A program made the position numbers and the translations under genes. Positions 35,162-43,536 of a stretch of DNA of 64,000 bases are shown here, piece after piece. The DNA comes from CAZYHS01 sp964647545 (lineage in GTDB: Bacteria; UBA10199; GCA-002796325; 1-14-0-20-49-13). The notes below the pieces were generated by a model. It was not told the DNA's origin and searched no databases. It saw nothing but the letters and a program-made list of their open reading frames with translations. Location of the stretch: assembly GCA_964647545.1 (NCBI GenBank), contig CAZYHS010000001.1, forward strand, positions 1-64,000, given 5' to 3'. Within the stretch, counting starts at the first letter, position 1, and the number at the start of each line of letters is the position of its first letter.

Positions 35162-35327
35162 TGTCGCTTCAAGCCTAGTTACCCCCAAGAATAAGCGTGC
35201 CAGACAAGAATGCACAAAAAATAGGCACTAAAATCCTTTACATTTCATAATGTTCTAAGGGAAGGCTCATCCGGAAGTTATTGTTTAAAAGTGTTTAAAA
35301 CAATCCATCTGTGGAAAAATGGCGACT

Positions 35328-37937
35328 TCAAGTTAATCCTTCAAGTGTTTGTTTAAGTTTGTCGCATAGGTCGCTTCGATCGTTCCAAATATATGTTTTC
35401 TTTCTTTTTTCAGATTCTTCGGCCTTAAGTATCCCGAATCTTACCCACATTTCGATCGCATGATTGAAGACGGGATTTGATATCGCCTCTATTCTTTCAA
35501 TTTTGCCTAAAAGCAGCATATGCCTGCCCAGTTTGATCATCTGTCGCTGGAGCCCCTTTTCGTCGGCCGGCTCCATGTTTTTGCACGCCGAAATCGCGAT
35601 TAAATAGCTTTCAATGAAGTTCGCCGTGATGCCTTTGAATATCCCAAGGTGATGCATGGAAGAATAGATTCCGCGCTCCTCAAAATAGGCCAGCGCCTTT
35701 TCGATATCGGCGCGCGATATGCGTCCGACGCCGGCTTGGAATTCCCGCAAAAAAATCTCCGAGAGGGTCATGCATTTTTCGACGACATCTCCGCGAGACG
35801 CGTGCTGAAGCCCCTTGCGCCCCGCAGAAATAAGGGCGGAGGCCGCGAAAGATGCCGCCAGCGTGAAGTGGATAATGTTGTTCTTGTAATAATTGAGCCT
35901 TTGCCGGCCTTTCTCCATGATTTCGTAGCAGACAGGAGAGAACTCCCTGTGAGTCTCTATCAGACGCTCTCTTTCGAACCCCGCGATCGAATCGGAGATG
36001 ATCTGCTCCAGCGTATTCTCGTTAAATGCCTCTGAAAAAGTCGCGTTTGCCGAACGAAGATAAGCTGCAAGGACCTCGGCATTTTCCAGCAGATCGCCCC
36101 TTGAAACGGCTCGCTTTGGCGAGACCAGCAAAGAGATCGCCGTAAGCGAATTCGGCGTAACCACAAGGTTGGAGCCGATCGAACGCATGACCTCGCCGGC
36201 AAGTTCTTCCGCGGTCTCCGTCGCGGTCTGTTTCGGTTGATAGGCTATCGGTTCGCCGAACCGGACGTATATTCTGCCGTAGCGACGGCGCAAATATTTG
36301 GTGATGTGCAGCAGATCGCGTGTGCGTTCTTTTTGCTTTGAGCCTCCTTCGACCTCGCCGGAGTATTCCTCCATTAGCCGGTCGTAGGTGATGGCGACCG
36401 GAACAAAATAGGCCTCTTTTGGATTTTGCGCGTCGCGGCTCTCTTCGTTGAGCGCCTCAGAGAGCATCGTCATCATTCCAAGTCTTGGCCTGCGCAACTT
36501 TCCCGTTCTTGACCTTCCCCCTTCGATAAAGAACTCCTGAATAAAACCTTCGCGCAGCAGCAGTTTGAGGTAGCTTTTGAAGACGGCGCGATAAAGTTCG
36601 TTGCCTGAGAACGATCGTCTGAGAAAAAATGCGCCGCATCGCCTAAAAATGTGGCCCATCGGCCAGAACGACAGATTTATCCCCGCGGCGACGTGCGGAA
36701 TAGAGACGTTGTTAGAATATAGAATGGTCGTCAGCAGAAGATAATCCATATGGCTTCTATGGTTCGGTATCAGAACGACCGGAGCCTTTGCCGCAGCACG
36801 CTTTAACTTAGCCAGCCCTTCGCTGTCGATAGAGATGCCGTCGTAAACATTTTTCAGCGCCCAGTTCATAAGGCGGAAACCTATCTCAATGTAATGATAG
36901 TTTATGTCGGCTGCTATTTCGCCGGCATATTTTTTCGCCAGAGCTTTAAGGTCGTCAACCGGAGTTCCTCTTGCAAGGCTTATGTTGTAGATCGTTTTGC
37001 CGAGGCTTTCGTCTTCCAGCAGCTCATGGATCATGTAGCCACGCGGTTTAATGGCCGGCCCCGTGACGACCTTTTTCTCCTGAAGAAGGATGTCCAAAAA
37101 GGCGCTTCTGAGCTTTGCGGCCCTTTCCGAAAGAGGATTGTCGGCGTAAGGGGCGATGAATTTTTCGAGCTCAATCGGCTGTCCGACCTTTACCACCGCT
37201 TTGTTCTTGCAGTTTCGCAAAAATCGCACGGTTCGTTTGATAAACGACGGCAGGATATTGACGATAGAATAGGGCTGTCCGTCGGGGCGCTTGTTCCATA
37301 AAAAATAGAGTGGGACAATTGTCACGGGGCGGGGGCTTCTTTCCTGAGCGGCCAGAAGTGCGGCCAGAACGTCTTCATTTGGTGTGTACCAGAAGAGATC
37401 GTTGAAAAGCTCCGTGAGCTTTATCTGGAGAAAAACCGAATTGCCTCTGTCGATGATGGCTCCAAGATAACCGCTCGATACCGGATGCGGCAGGGGGCCG
37501 TACGACACGAATCTTCTGGCTCTTTCGGCGAGTATCGCCAGCATTTCTTTGGTCGGAAGCCATTGCCACAGCGAAAGTTCGTTTACGAACTTAGATTTCG
37601 GCAGCATCTCTTCATTGAAGAGGTAATTGAAAAAATTATATTCGAGCTGGCCGATGTCGCGCGTTACATAAACTATTGTCGATGTTTTAGAGATTTCCCT
37701 GATTTGATCAAGGTGTTCGCTCTCCACGTTTATCTTTTCGAAAAAGCGCGGGTAGATCAACTTATGAAGCCAGTTGAATTCGGCGGACATCGAGCTTGCG
37801 TAGATGTCGATCTCGTTATCTTCGCCCGAGGAAAAGAGCGACGGGAGCTTCCTCTCCAGCCAGAGAAGTTTTTTTGAGGCAGCAAATGCGAGGTGTTCGC
37901 CAAAGCCTTTCGGCGAATAGACGTCCTGATTTTCCAT
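35328..37937 (-). CDS. plsB: Glycerol-3-phosphate 1-O-acyltransferase, PlsB family
   Basis: An 869-residue membrane-associated enzyme that makes lysophosphatidic acid, the first step of phospholipid synthesis. The N-terminal 300 residues are the helical PlsB region (WLPTKEMLAILAERARRFVSYGPLPHP). The acyltransferase core has the HX4D motif NHRSHMD (His393, Asp398), block III FIEGGRSRTGKLRRPR from about residue 469, and block IV PVAITYDR. The length is near the E. coli enzyme (about 807). No membrane span is obvious, as in PlsB. A promoter lies within 8-36 bp of the ATG and no Shine-Dalgarno is seen. Confidence 0.92.
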   Translation of the reverse strand: MENQDVYSPKGFGEHLAFAASKKLLWLERKLPSLFSSGEDNEIDIYASSMSAEFNWLHKLIYPRFFEKINVESEHLDQIREISKTSTIVYVTRDIGQLEYNFFNYLFNEEMLPKSKFVNELSLWQWLPTKEMLAILAERARRFVSYGPLPHPVSSGYLGAIIDRGNSVFLQIKLTELFNDLFWYTPNEDVLAALLAAQERSPRPVTIVPLYFLWNKRPDGQPYSIVNILPSFIKRTVRFLRNCKNKAVVKVGQPIELEKFIAPYADNPLSERAAKLRSAFLDILLQEKKVVTGPAIKPRGYMIHELLEDESLGKTIYNISLARGTPVDDLKALAKKYAGEIAADINYHYIEIGFRLMNWALKNVYDGISIDSEGLAKLKRAAAKAPVVLIPNHRSHMDYLLLTTILYSNNVSIPHVAAGINLSFWPMGHIFRRCGAFFLRRSFSGNELYRAVFKSYLKLLLREGFIQEFFIEGGRSRTGKLRRPRLGMMTMLSEALNEESRDAQNPKEAYFVPVAITYDRLMEEYSGEVEGGSKQKERTRDLLHITKYLRRRYGRIYVRFGEPIAYQPKQTATETAEELAGEVMRSIGSNLVVTPNSLTAISLLVSPKRAVSRGDLLENAEVLAAYLRSANATFSEAFNENTLEQIISDSIAGFERERLIETHREFSPVCYEIMEKGRQRLNYYKNNIIHFTLAASFAASALISAGRKGLQHASRGDVVEKCMTLSEIFLREFQAGVGRISRADIEKALAYFEERGIYSSMHHLGIFKGITANFIESYLIAISACKNMEPADEKGLQRQMIKLGRHMLLLGKIERIEAISNPVFNHAIEMWVRFGILKAEESEKRKKTYIWNDRSDLCDKLKQTLEGLT

Positions 37938-37944
37938 GCTCGCT

Positions 37945-37973
37945 TCTATATCCCGCCGCGACCGTCAATGCAA
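37945..37973 (-). promoter_or_regulatory. Probable sigma-70 promoter of plsB (leaderless)
   Basis: On the minus strand, -35 TTGCAT (37973-37968), 17-bp spacer and -10 TATAGA (37950-37945). A start about 7 bases after the -10 falls on or next to the plsB ATG at 37937. Confidence 0.55.
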
Positions 37974-38049
37974 GACGGCATTCCTTCGTCGAGCACAGAG
38001 CGCAAAAATGGGATAGACTTGACCTCTAAAGTGTCTTAATAGCTCCGTC

Positions 38050-38469
38050 GTGAAACTCAAAGTTGCGGCAATCGGAAAGATGAAATCGCGGGAGATGGCG
38101 TCGCTGGTTGAGGACTACTCCTCGCGAATCGGGCATTACATGACCTTTGAAGTTGAGTCGGTTCGGTCCGAGGAAAAGGTCAAGTTAGAGCGCGACGATT
38201 TTTTGATAGTTTGCGATGAACACGGCAAAGAAATGTCGTCGGTCGAAATGTCGGAGCTTCTGAAAAAACATCAGATGATCGGGACAAAAAGGCTTGTCTT
38301 CTTTATCGGCGACGCGAAGGGCGTCGGGCCCTACATGAAAGAGCGCGCGAAGGCTTTTTTAAGCCTATCAAAGATGACGTTTCCGCACGAGCTTGCGCGC
38401 GTCGTCATGCTTGAGCAGCTCTATCGCGCGTGCACGATCATGCGCGGCGAGAAATATCACTACGAATAA
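38050..38469 (+). CDS. rlmH: 23S rRNA (pseudouridine1915-N3)-methyltransferase RlmH
   Basis: A 139-residue SPOUT methyltransferase for helix 69 of 23S rRNA. The C-terminal knot is visible in LVFFIGDAKGVG (normally IGG; here GD), ARVVMLEQLYRACTIMRGEKYHYE and the terminal Tyr-His. The start is a GTG at 38050 with no strong ribosome site; the family N-terminus MKLKVAAIGK fits this position. Three bp separate it from polX. It diverges from plsB. Confidence 0.95.
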   Translation: MKLKVAAIGKMKSREMASLVEDYSSRIGHYMTFEVESVRSEEKVKLERDDFLIVCDEHGKEMSSVEMSELLKKHQMIGTKRLVFFIGDAKGVGPYMKERAKAFLSLSKMTFPHELARVVMLEQLYRACTIMRGEKYHYE

Positions 38470-38472
38470 TTT

Positions 38473-40194
38473 ATGGATAAGCAATCTATTGCCAATGCGT
38501 TAAACGAGATGGCCGTCGTGATGGAATTGACCGACGAAAATCCATTCAAAGTTCGCGCCTACGAAAATGCCGCGAGGATAGTCGAAACTCTCGACGACCT
38601 TGAAGAACGCATTCAAGCCGGAACCCTGACCGAAATTAAGGGGATCGGAGCCAATCTGGCGGCTCACATAACCGAGCTGCACAAGACGGGAAAGATCTCC
38701 GACCACGAAAAACTCAAATCGAGCGTTCCTGCCGGTCTGTTTGAAGTGCTGAAAATTCCCAATCTCGGGCCGAAACGCGTAAAGTTTCTATGGAAGGAGC
38801 TTGGCGTAAAGCAGATCGGCGACCTTGAGCTGATCTGCCGTGCCGGCGGTTTGAGACTTCAAAAAGGCTGGGGCAAAAAGCTTGAAGAGAAGATATTAGC
38901 GGGGATCAAATATCTCAAACGCAATATCGGAGCTCACTTGCAAAGCCACGCTCTGGTCGCGGCGTACGAAGTTTACGACCAGCTTGCAAAATGCAAAGCT
39001 ACCCGGCGCATAGAGATCGCCGGAAGTCTCCGCAGAAAAAAAGAGACGATAAACGACATCGACATCGTGGCCAGCTCCGACAGGCCTAAAGAGCTTATGA
39101 AACGTTTTGTATCGCTTGCCGAAGTCGAAAAGATCGAATTGCACGGCGAAACAAAATCGACCATTCTCCTTAAGAGCGGCATGTCGTGCGACTTAAGAGT
39201 GGTGTCAGACGCGGAATTTCCCTATGCGCTGCACCATTTTACCGGCAGCAAGGAGCATAACGTCGCAATGCGCGGCCTCGCGATCAAACGCGGGATGAAG
39301 ATGAACGAGTACGGACTTTTTAAAACCGACGGCGGAAAAGAAACGCCGGTCAAATGCCGCGACGAAGCAGAAATATTTTTCAAGCTGGGGATGGATTTTA
39401 TCCCGCCCGAATTGCGCGAGAATGCGGGAGAGCTGGAGGCGGCGGCGGAACACAAACTTCCCGACCTTGTCAATATTGAGGATATCAAGGGTGTGCTGCA
39501 TGTTCACAGCAACTATTCCGACGGCGTGAATTCGCTGGAAGAGATGGCGCTTGCCGCGAAAAAAATGGGGTTTACCTATGTCGGAATTTCCGACCATAGC
39601 CGGTCGGCCCCGTATGCTGGGGGACTTTCGATAGAAAAGGTCAAAGAGCAATGGAAGGAGATAGACGCCCTCAATAAAAAGTTGAAAGGGGTGACACTTC
39701 TTAAAGGGATCGAGTCCGATATTTTAAAGGACGGTTCTCTTGACTATCCGGACGACATCCTTGCCGGTTTTGATTTCGTGATAGCCAGCATCCATTCGCG
39801 CTTTGGAATGACTCAAGAAGAGATGACCCGCCGGATCGTGAAGGCGGTTACGAACAGATATACGACAATTTTGGGGCATCCGACCGGCAGGTTGCTTTTG
39901 TCCCGCGAAGGCTATCAAGTCGATATGAAGCAGGTGATTGACGCCGCGGCCGAACACGGAACGGCGATTGAAATCAATTGCAATCCCTATCGGCTCGATC
40001 TGGACTGGCGGCATTGTCATTACGCCAAATCAAAAGGTGTGCAAATTGCGCTTTGTCCCGACGCACACGTCACCGACAATCTGGCCGATATTATGTTCGG
40101 TCTCGGAATCGCTCGCAAAGGCTGGCTTGAGAAGGGAGATGTTTTAAACGCCAAGCCGCTGGCCTCCTTTCTGAAATTTAAAAGAGGAAAGTGA
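38473..40194 (+). CDS. polX: PolX-family DNA polymerase with PHP domain
   Basis: A 573-residue base-excision-repair polymerase. It has an N-terminal HhH 8-kDa domain (IKGIGANLAAHI; IPNLGPKRVKFLW) and a pol beta-type palm with nucleotidyl-transfer aspartates in AGSLRRKKETINDIDIV and SCDLRVV. A C-terminal PHP domain has metal ligands in LHVHSNYSDG, ISDHS, KGIESDI, SIHS and CPDAHVTD, which gives 3'-5' exonuclease or AP-endonuclease activity in relatives. The stop overlaps the nth start, so gap filling and glycosylase work are coupled in one operon. Confidence 0.96.
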   Translation: MDKQSIANALNEMAVVMELTDENPFKVRAYENAARIVETLDDLEERIQAGTLTEIKGIGANLAAHITELHKTGKISDHEKLKSSVPAGLFEVLKIPNLGPKRVKFLWKELGVKQIGDLELICRAGGLRLQKGWGKKLEEKILAGIKYLKRNIGAHLQSHALVAAYEVYDQLAKCKATRRIEIAGSLRRKKETINDIDIVASSDRPKELMKRFVSLAEVEKIELHGETKSTILLKSGMSCDLRVVSDAEFPYALHHFTGSKEHNVAMRGLAIKRGMKMNEYGLFKTDGGKETPVKCRDEAEIFFKLGMDFIPPELRENAGELEAAAEHKLPDLVNIEDIKGVLHVHSNYSDGVNSLEEMALAAKKMGFTYVGISDHSRSAPYAGGLSIEKVKEQWKEIDALNKKLKGVTLLKGIESDILKDGSLDYPDDILAGFDFVIASIHSRFGMTQEEMTRRIVKAVTNRYTTILGHPTGRLLLSREGYQVDMKQVIDAAAEHGTAIEINCNPYRLDLDWRHCHYAKSKGVQIALCPDAHVTDNLADIMFGLGIARKGWLEKGDVLNAKPLASFLKFKRGK

Positions 40195-40832
40195 AAATGG
40201 ACGTTAAAACCCGCGCAAAAAAGATCATTGCAGTTTTAAGGCGCGAATATCCCGATGCGAAATGTCCGTTGACCCACAAAAACGCGCTTGAGCTCCTTGT
40301 GGCGACGATTTTATCGGCGCAATGCACAGACGAGCGCGTGAACATGGTCACTCCCGCGCTATTTGCAAAATATAAAAATGCTGCTGAGTTTGCCGAGGCA
40401 AAGCAAGTCGAACTTGAAAAGCTCGTCCATTCGACCGGATTTTACAAGGCGAAGGCGAAAAATATCATAGGCTGTTGCAAAGGGTTGGTTGAGAAGTTCG
40501 GCGGAGAGGTCCCCAAAAGTATCGACGATTTGGTAACTCTATCCGGAGTAGGCCGTAAGACGGCAAACGTTGTGTTAAGCGAGATGTGGGGCATCCCCGG
40601 ATTTACGGTCGATACGCATTTTAAACGCGTCAGTTTCAGGCTCGGCCTTACGAAAAATACCGATCCCGAAAAGATCGAACAGGACGCAATGAAGCTGCTT
40701 CCACCGAAGGACTGGAATCATATGTCGATAGGGCTTATTCTGCATGGCCGGCGCTATTGCACGGCCCGCCGCCCCGATTGTGCCGCCTGTCCCTTGGCCA
40801 AGCTATGTCCGAAACTCATTCAAAAGGCTTGA
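40191..40832 (+). CDS. nth: Endonuclease III (DNA glycosylase/AP lyase)
   Basis: Removes oxidised pyrimidines and cleaves AP sites. 213 residues. HhH motif LSGVGRKTANVVLS contains the catalytic Lys; VDTHFKRVS has the catalytic Asp. The 4Fe-4S loop is Cys-x6-Cys-x2-Cys-x5-Cys (CTARRPDCAACPLAKLC). The start is GTG 40191 (GTGA overlap with polX) or, equally possible, ATG 40197 with AGAGGA at a good distance. It follows polX directly; together they form a short base-excision-repair unit. Confidence 0.96.
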   Translation: MKMDVKTRAKKIIAVLRREYPDAKCPLTHKNALELLVATILSAQCTDERVNMVTPALFAKYKNAAEFAEAKQVELEKLVHSTGFYKAKAKNIIGCCKGLVEKFGGEVPKSIDDLVTLSGVGRKTANVVLSEMWGIPGFTVDTHFKRVSFRLGLTKNTDPEKIEQDAMKLLPPKDWNHMSIGLILHGRRYCTARRPDCAACPLAKLCPKLIQKA

Positions 40833-40900
40833 CAAAAGCGGCATCTAAAGTAACTTGCCCAAAAATCAACTTCCCGCAAAAGGGGATCTAGGAGGCCAAT

Positions 40901-41134
40901 ATGGCAGATAAATCAAACAAAGTCGCAGAGAACGTGGCAGGAAAGTATTATGTAGATTCGCAGTGCATCGATTGCAATCTGTGCCGTGACACAGCTCCGG
41001 CCAATTTCAAACAGAACGAAGCGGCCGGATATGCCTTTGTTTTCAAGCAGCCGGAGAACGCGGCCGAAGAGGGTCAGTGCAAAGACTCGAAAGACGCCTG
41101 TCCGGTCGAAGCCATCGGTGACGACGGCGAGTAA
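40901..41134 (+). CDS. Small single-cluster ferredoxin
   Basis: A 77-residue electron carrier. Cys22, Cys25, Cys28 and Cys67 (CIDCNLC ... CPVEAI) form one 4Fe-4S cluster, as in mono-cluster ferredoxins; Cys60 is extra. The acidic C-terminus (IGDDGE) is typical. It has a strong Shine-Dalgarno (AGGAGG, 41-bp promoter zone before) and is followed by a terminator, so it is probably a well-expressed single gene. The redox partner is unknown. Confidence 0.93.
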   Translation: MADKSNKVAENVAGKYYVDSQCIDCNLCRDTAPANFKQNEAAGYAFVFKQPENAAEEGQCKDSKDACPVEAIGDDGE

Positions 41135-41156
41135 ACTAACCAGTTTTAAATAACGA

Positions 41157-41190
41157 AGCCCCCGAGCGTTTTGGTTCGGGGGTTTTTTTA
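41157..41190. terminator. Terminator after the ferredoxin gene
   Basis: CCCCCGA (41159-41165) pairs with TTCGGGGG (41175-41182), followed by seven T. It also lies at the end of the convergent gene at 41188. Confidence 0.88.
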
Positions 41191-42135
41191 TTTTTTGATC
41201 TGCTTAGGCTGTACTTTCGGTTGCACGGGGGCATTTTTTTTCTTCTTGGCTTTTTTCTTTTTCACCGGCTCGTCGCCGTCGCGTGCCGATTTCTCACGTT
41301 CGAGCTTGGCCAGTTTATCGCGTTTGGCCCAATCATCCAGCATGGTCTGAAAACTTTCGTCGTTCTCAAGCATGTAAAAATCGTCTGATATCCTTACCCA
41401 AAGGCCGATGTGTTCGCCGCCGAGGTCGTATGCGGCGCTAAGTTTTTCGATAGCGGCGGCGTTATTGCCGATAGCGGCGTAGTATCCCGCCACGTAGGCA
41501 AGTCGCGAATCTTTGTCGTCGAGCAGATTTATATCCAGCTTTGAAAATATCTTTTCGGCCTCCGGATTTTTTCCGCTGGCGGCAAGTAAAGCGGCTTCAA
41601 GGACCTTTGATTCGGTTTGTTCGCTGATCGAGAGGCTCTTTCCGGCCTTCTTATAATATTTTAAAGCCGACTTTACAAAGTCGGGATTATCCCGCCCGTT
41701 GCGTTTCAAATAGAGATAGAGATTATGATAGGCGACGCCAAGATTTTGATACGATTTGTGAGCGTCGATTTTTGATATTTTTTTATGTTTTTTAAACGTT
41801 TCAATTCTCTGCGCCTCGCGCAAAAGATTTAGCGCCCTAAGTGATGGTGGCTCAATTCGCAAAATTCTGATCGCCCCTTCGATGTCTCCGGCGGCAAGCG
41901 CTTCGGTTACCTCGGGTGGAATAGGGAGCGCCAGAGGAATGTCATCGACCCTTAGCTCGTTGATAGGTGGCGAGACATACTTTCTGACCTTGTATTTTTT
42001 TGGGAGCTTCTTTTTTGCGACGCTTTTTACCGGCTGCTTGCCTACCGCTTGTGTCGGACTCGATTGCAACGCCAAGCTCTCAGCAGCCGTAAAAATCAGC
42101 ATGGCCAGAATCAAAATTGCGGAAAATTTTTTCAT
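41188..42135 (-). CDS. Secreted or periplasmic TPR-like protein of unknown function
   Basis: 315 residues with a signal peptide (MKKFSAILILAMLIF, cleavage near ESLA/LQ). A basic region follows (AKKKLPKKYKVRKYV), then a helical TPR-like part (AALLAASGKNPEAEKIFSKL; AGYYAAIGNNAAAIEKLSAAYDLGG), and a Lys-rich tail ending in KKK repeats and PVQPKVQPK. I do not recognise a family. It lies 15 bp after the DUF3047-like gene, so the two may be an operon. Confidence 0.7.
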   Translation of the reverse strand: MKKFSAILILAMLIFTAAESLALQSSPTQAVGKQPVKSVAKKKLPKKYKVRKYVSPPINELRVDDIPLALPIPPEVTEALAAGDIEGAIRILRIEPPSLRALNLLREAQRIETFKKHKKISKIDAHKSYQNLGVAYHNLYLYLKRNGRDNPDFVKSALKYYKKAGKSLSISEQTESKVLEAALLAASGKNPEAEKIFSKLDINLLDDKDSRLAYVAGYYAAIGNNAAAIEKLSAAYDLGGEHIGLWVRISDDFYMLENDESFQTMLDDWAKRDKLAKLEREKSARDGDEPVKKKKAKKKKNAPVQPKVQPKQIKK

Positions 42136-42150
42136 TCGACTCTCCGGATG

Positions 42151-42795
42151 TTATTTTGCGGATACGGCAAAATTGTCGTAGTCGCAGGCGGCGTCGCTGT
42201 GCGTGGCGTTGCCGTCGGTGAGTATAGCGATGGCTACGGGGTCTCGGTCGAGTTTGCGACCGAAGAATTTCTGATAATCTTCGGCCACGTTGACCTTTCG
42301 TTCGATCCACTTGCCAAGTTTTGCGTCTCCGCTGTCGAGAACAACGATGAAAGCCTTTCCGGCGCGCTTTTCATAGGAAGTCCCGACGGGCGCTTTGGTT
42401 GACCATGTGTATTTTATCATCTCCTGTCGAGCTTTGCTGATGACGACGTAAACGCCGCAGGCCGAATCGTTAGTGGCCGGATCTGTTTCGTTGGCGTTGA
42501 CCGGAAGGGTTTTGGCTCTCCATTTCCAAGTCAGTACCGGAGATCTTTCGAGGTCCCAGCCGAAATCTCGCAGCGTTTGAACCGAAATGTCTCTGTCGTC
42601 AAAGGCAGACAGAAACTTATTGCCGTTCTCTTGAGCTACTTTGTAGACCGAAGCCGCCTTGCCGCGCTGGAACGGCCACGTGCGCCATTTGGAGGGAAAT
42701 TTCCCGACCGGATACGATTCAAAATCGTCAATTGTTTGGGCAAGTGCGGCGGTTGAAAATAAAATCGCGGCAAGAAAGATGAGCTTTTTTGACAT
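42151..42795 (-). CDS. DUF3047-like secreted protein
   Basis: 214 residues with a signal peptide (MSKKLIFLAAILFSTAALA). The mature part has the DUF3047 pattern: DDFESYPVGKFPSKWRTW, LTWKWRAKTLPVNANETD, DSACGVYVVI, and ILTDGNATHSDAACDYDNF near the end. This family is a periplasmic beta-sandwich of unknown function. I chose ATG 42795; an in-frame TTG three codons earlier is weaker. It is followed by the TPR-like gene. Confidence 0.82.
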   Translation of the reverse strand: MSKKLIFLAAILFSTAALAQTIDDFESYPVGKFPSKWRTWPFQRGKAASVYKVAQENGNKFLSAFDDRDISVQTLRDFGWDLERSPVLTWKWRAKTLPVNANETDPATNDSACGVYVVISKARQEMIKYTWSTKAPVGTSYEKRAGKAFIVVLDSGDAKLGKWIERKVNVAEDYQKFFGRKLDRDPVAIAILTDGNATHSDAACDYDNFAVSAK

Positions 42796-42804
42796 GATTT
42801 TCAA

Positions 42805-43524
42805 TTACAGGCTGGAGATGAGATTATCAAGTTCTTTTGGCAGCTTGCTCTTTAGCGTCACGAGTTTGCCGTTTGCCGGATGAAAAAATTCCAAAAACGA
42901 TGCGTGCAAGAAAGGTCTTTTCAAGCCGCTTGTGTCGCGAGGGCGCTGTCTTGAATTCTGGTAAAGTTTATCGCCGGCCAGCGGATGCCCGATCGAAGCA
43001 AGATGTATCCTTATCTGATGCCGAACACCTGTTTCAATCTCAACTTCGACCAGCGAATATTTTCCGCCTTGAAAGATTTTCAGTCTCTTCACGATGCTTT
43101 TAGCAGCTTGTGCTTTTGTGTCGTTGCTTTGCGCAAGCCTCATTTTTTTAGCCGCTTTTGAGTCATGAACGATCGGCGAGGTGATGATAATTTCGAACGG
43201 CGCTTCGCCAAGGACCATGGCCGTGTATTTTTTTGTGACTCGTCCGTTTGAAAAATCGTCACGGAGCTTTTGATAAGCCTCTTTCGTTTTTGCAAAGAGG
43301 AGAATGCCGCTGGTTCCGTTGTCGAGCCTGTGAACTGCGCCAAGATCGACCGGATCGGCCTTTGCAAGTTCCGGTCGTGATTTTGCCAGCTGTGCGGCAA
43401 CGCTTACAATTCCGTTCTTTGCCGGAACGCTTGCGATGCCCTCAGGTTTTTCAACGGCCAGTACAGATTCATCCTCAAGAATAATGTTGATACTTGGGCC
43501 GGTCTTTGGTCTATTCGGTGCCAT
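42805..43524 (-). CDS. RluA-family pseudouridine synthase
   Basis: 240 residues. The catalytic Asp68 is in HRLDNGTSG (usual HRLDKDTSG). KYTAMVLG, HQIRIHLASIGHPLAGDKLY and PFLHASFLEFFHP are family motifs. There is no S4 domain, so it is nearer to RluA/TruC than to RluC or RluD; the RNA target is not decided. The frame runs 141 codons further upstream, across a divergent gene, but homology begins at ATG 43524. The start is only 12 bp from the divergent epimerase start, so its promoter must lie inside that gene. Confidence 0.9.
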   Translation of the reverse strand: MAPNRPKTGPSINIILEDESVLAVEKPEGIASVPAKNGIVSVAAQLAKSRPELAKADPVDLGAVHRLDNGTSGILLFAKTKEAYQKLRDDFSNGRVTKKYTAMVLGEAPFEIIITSPIVHDSKAAKKMRLAQSNDTKAQAAKSIVKRLKIFQGGKYSLVEVEIETGVRHQIRIHLASIGHPLAGDKLYQNSRQRPRDTSGLKRPFLHASFLEFFHPANGKLVTLKSKLPKELDNLISSL

Positions 43525-43536
43525 TGGAGGCTCATT

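Larger units (their letters stand above)
34803..35327. other. 525-bp intergenic region between hup and plsB
   Basis: No convincing gene. It holds the hup leader, an inverted repeat at 34893-34912 (ATTGTCAG, 4 bp, CTGGCAAT, one mismatch), a TATAAT at 34914-34919, two tandem DnaA boxes at 35141-35161, and a GTTTAAAA repeat near 35283-35300 followed by a DnaA-like TGTGGAAAA at 35310. A 106-codon frame crosses the region but has no ribosome site. Confidence 0.7.

Noticed and set aside
34911..35231. A 106-codon frame over the DnaA boxes
   Set aside because: No ribosome site, no resemblance to any protein, unusual composition; the region is better explained as regulatory DNA.
34803..35327. Calling this region oriC outright
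   Set aside because: Only two perfect DnaA boxes, no dnaA/dnaN neighbours and no view of genome-wide skew; reported as a finding rather than a feature.
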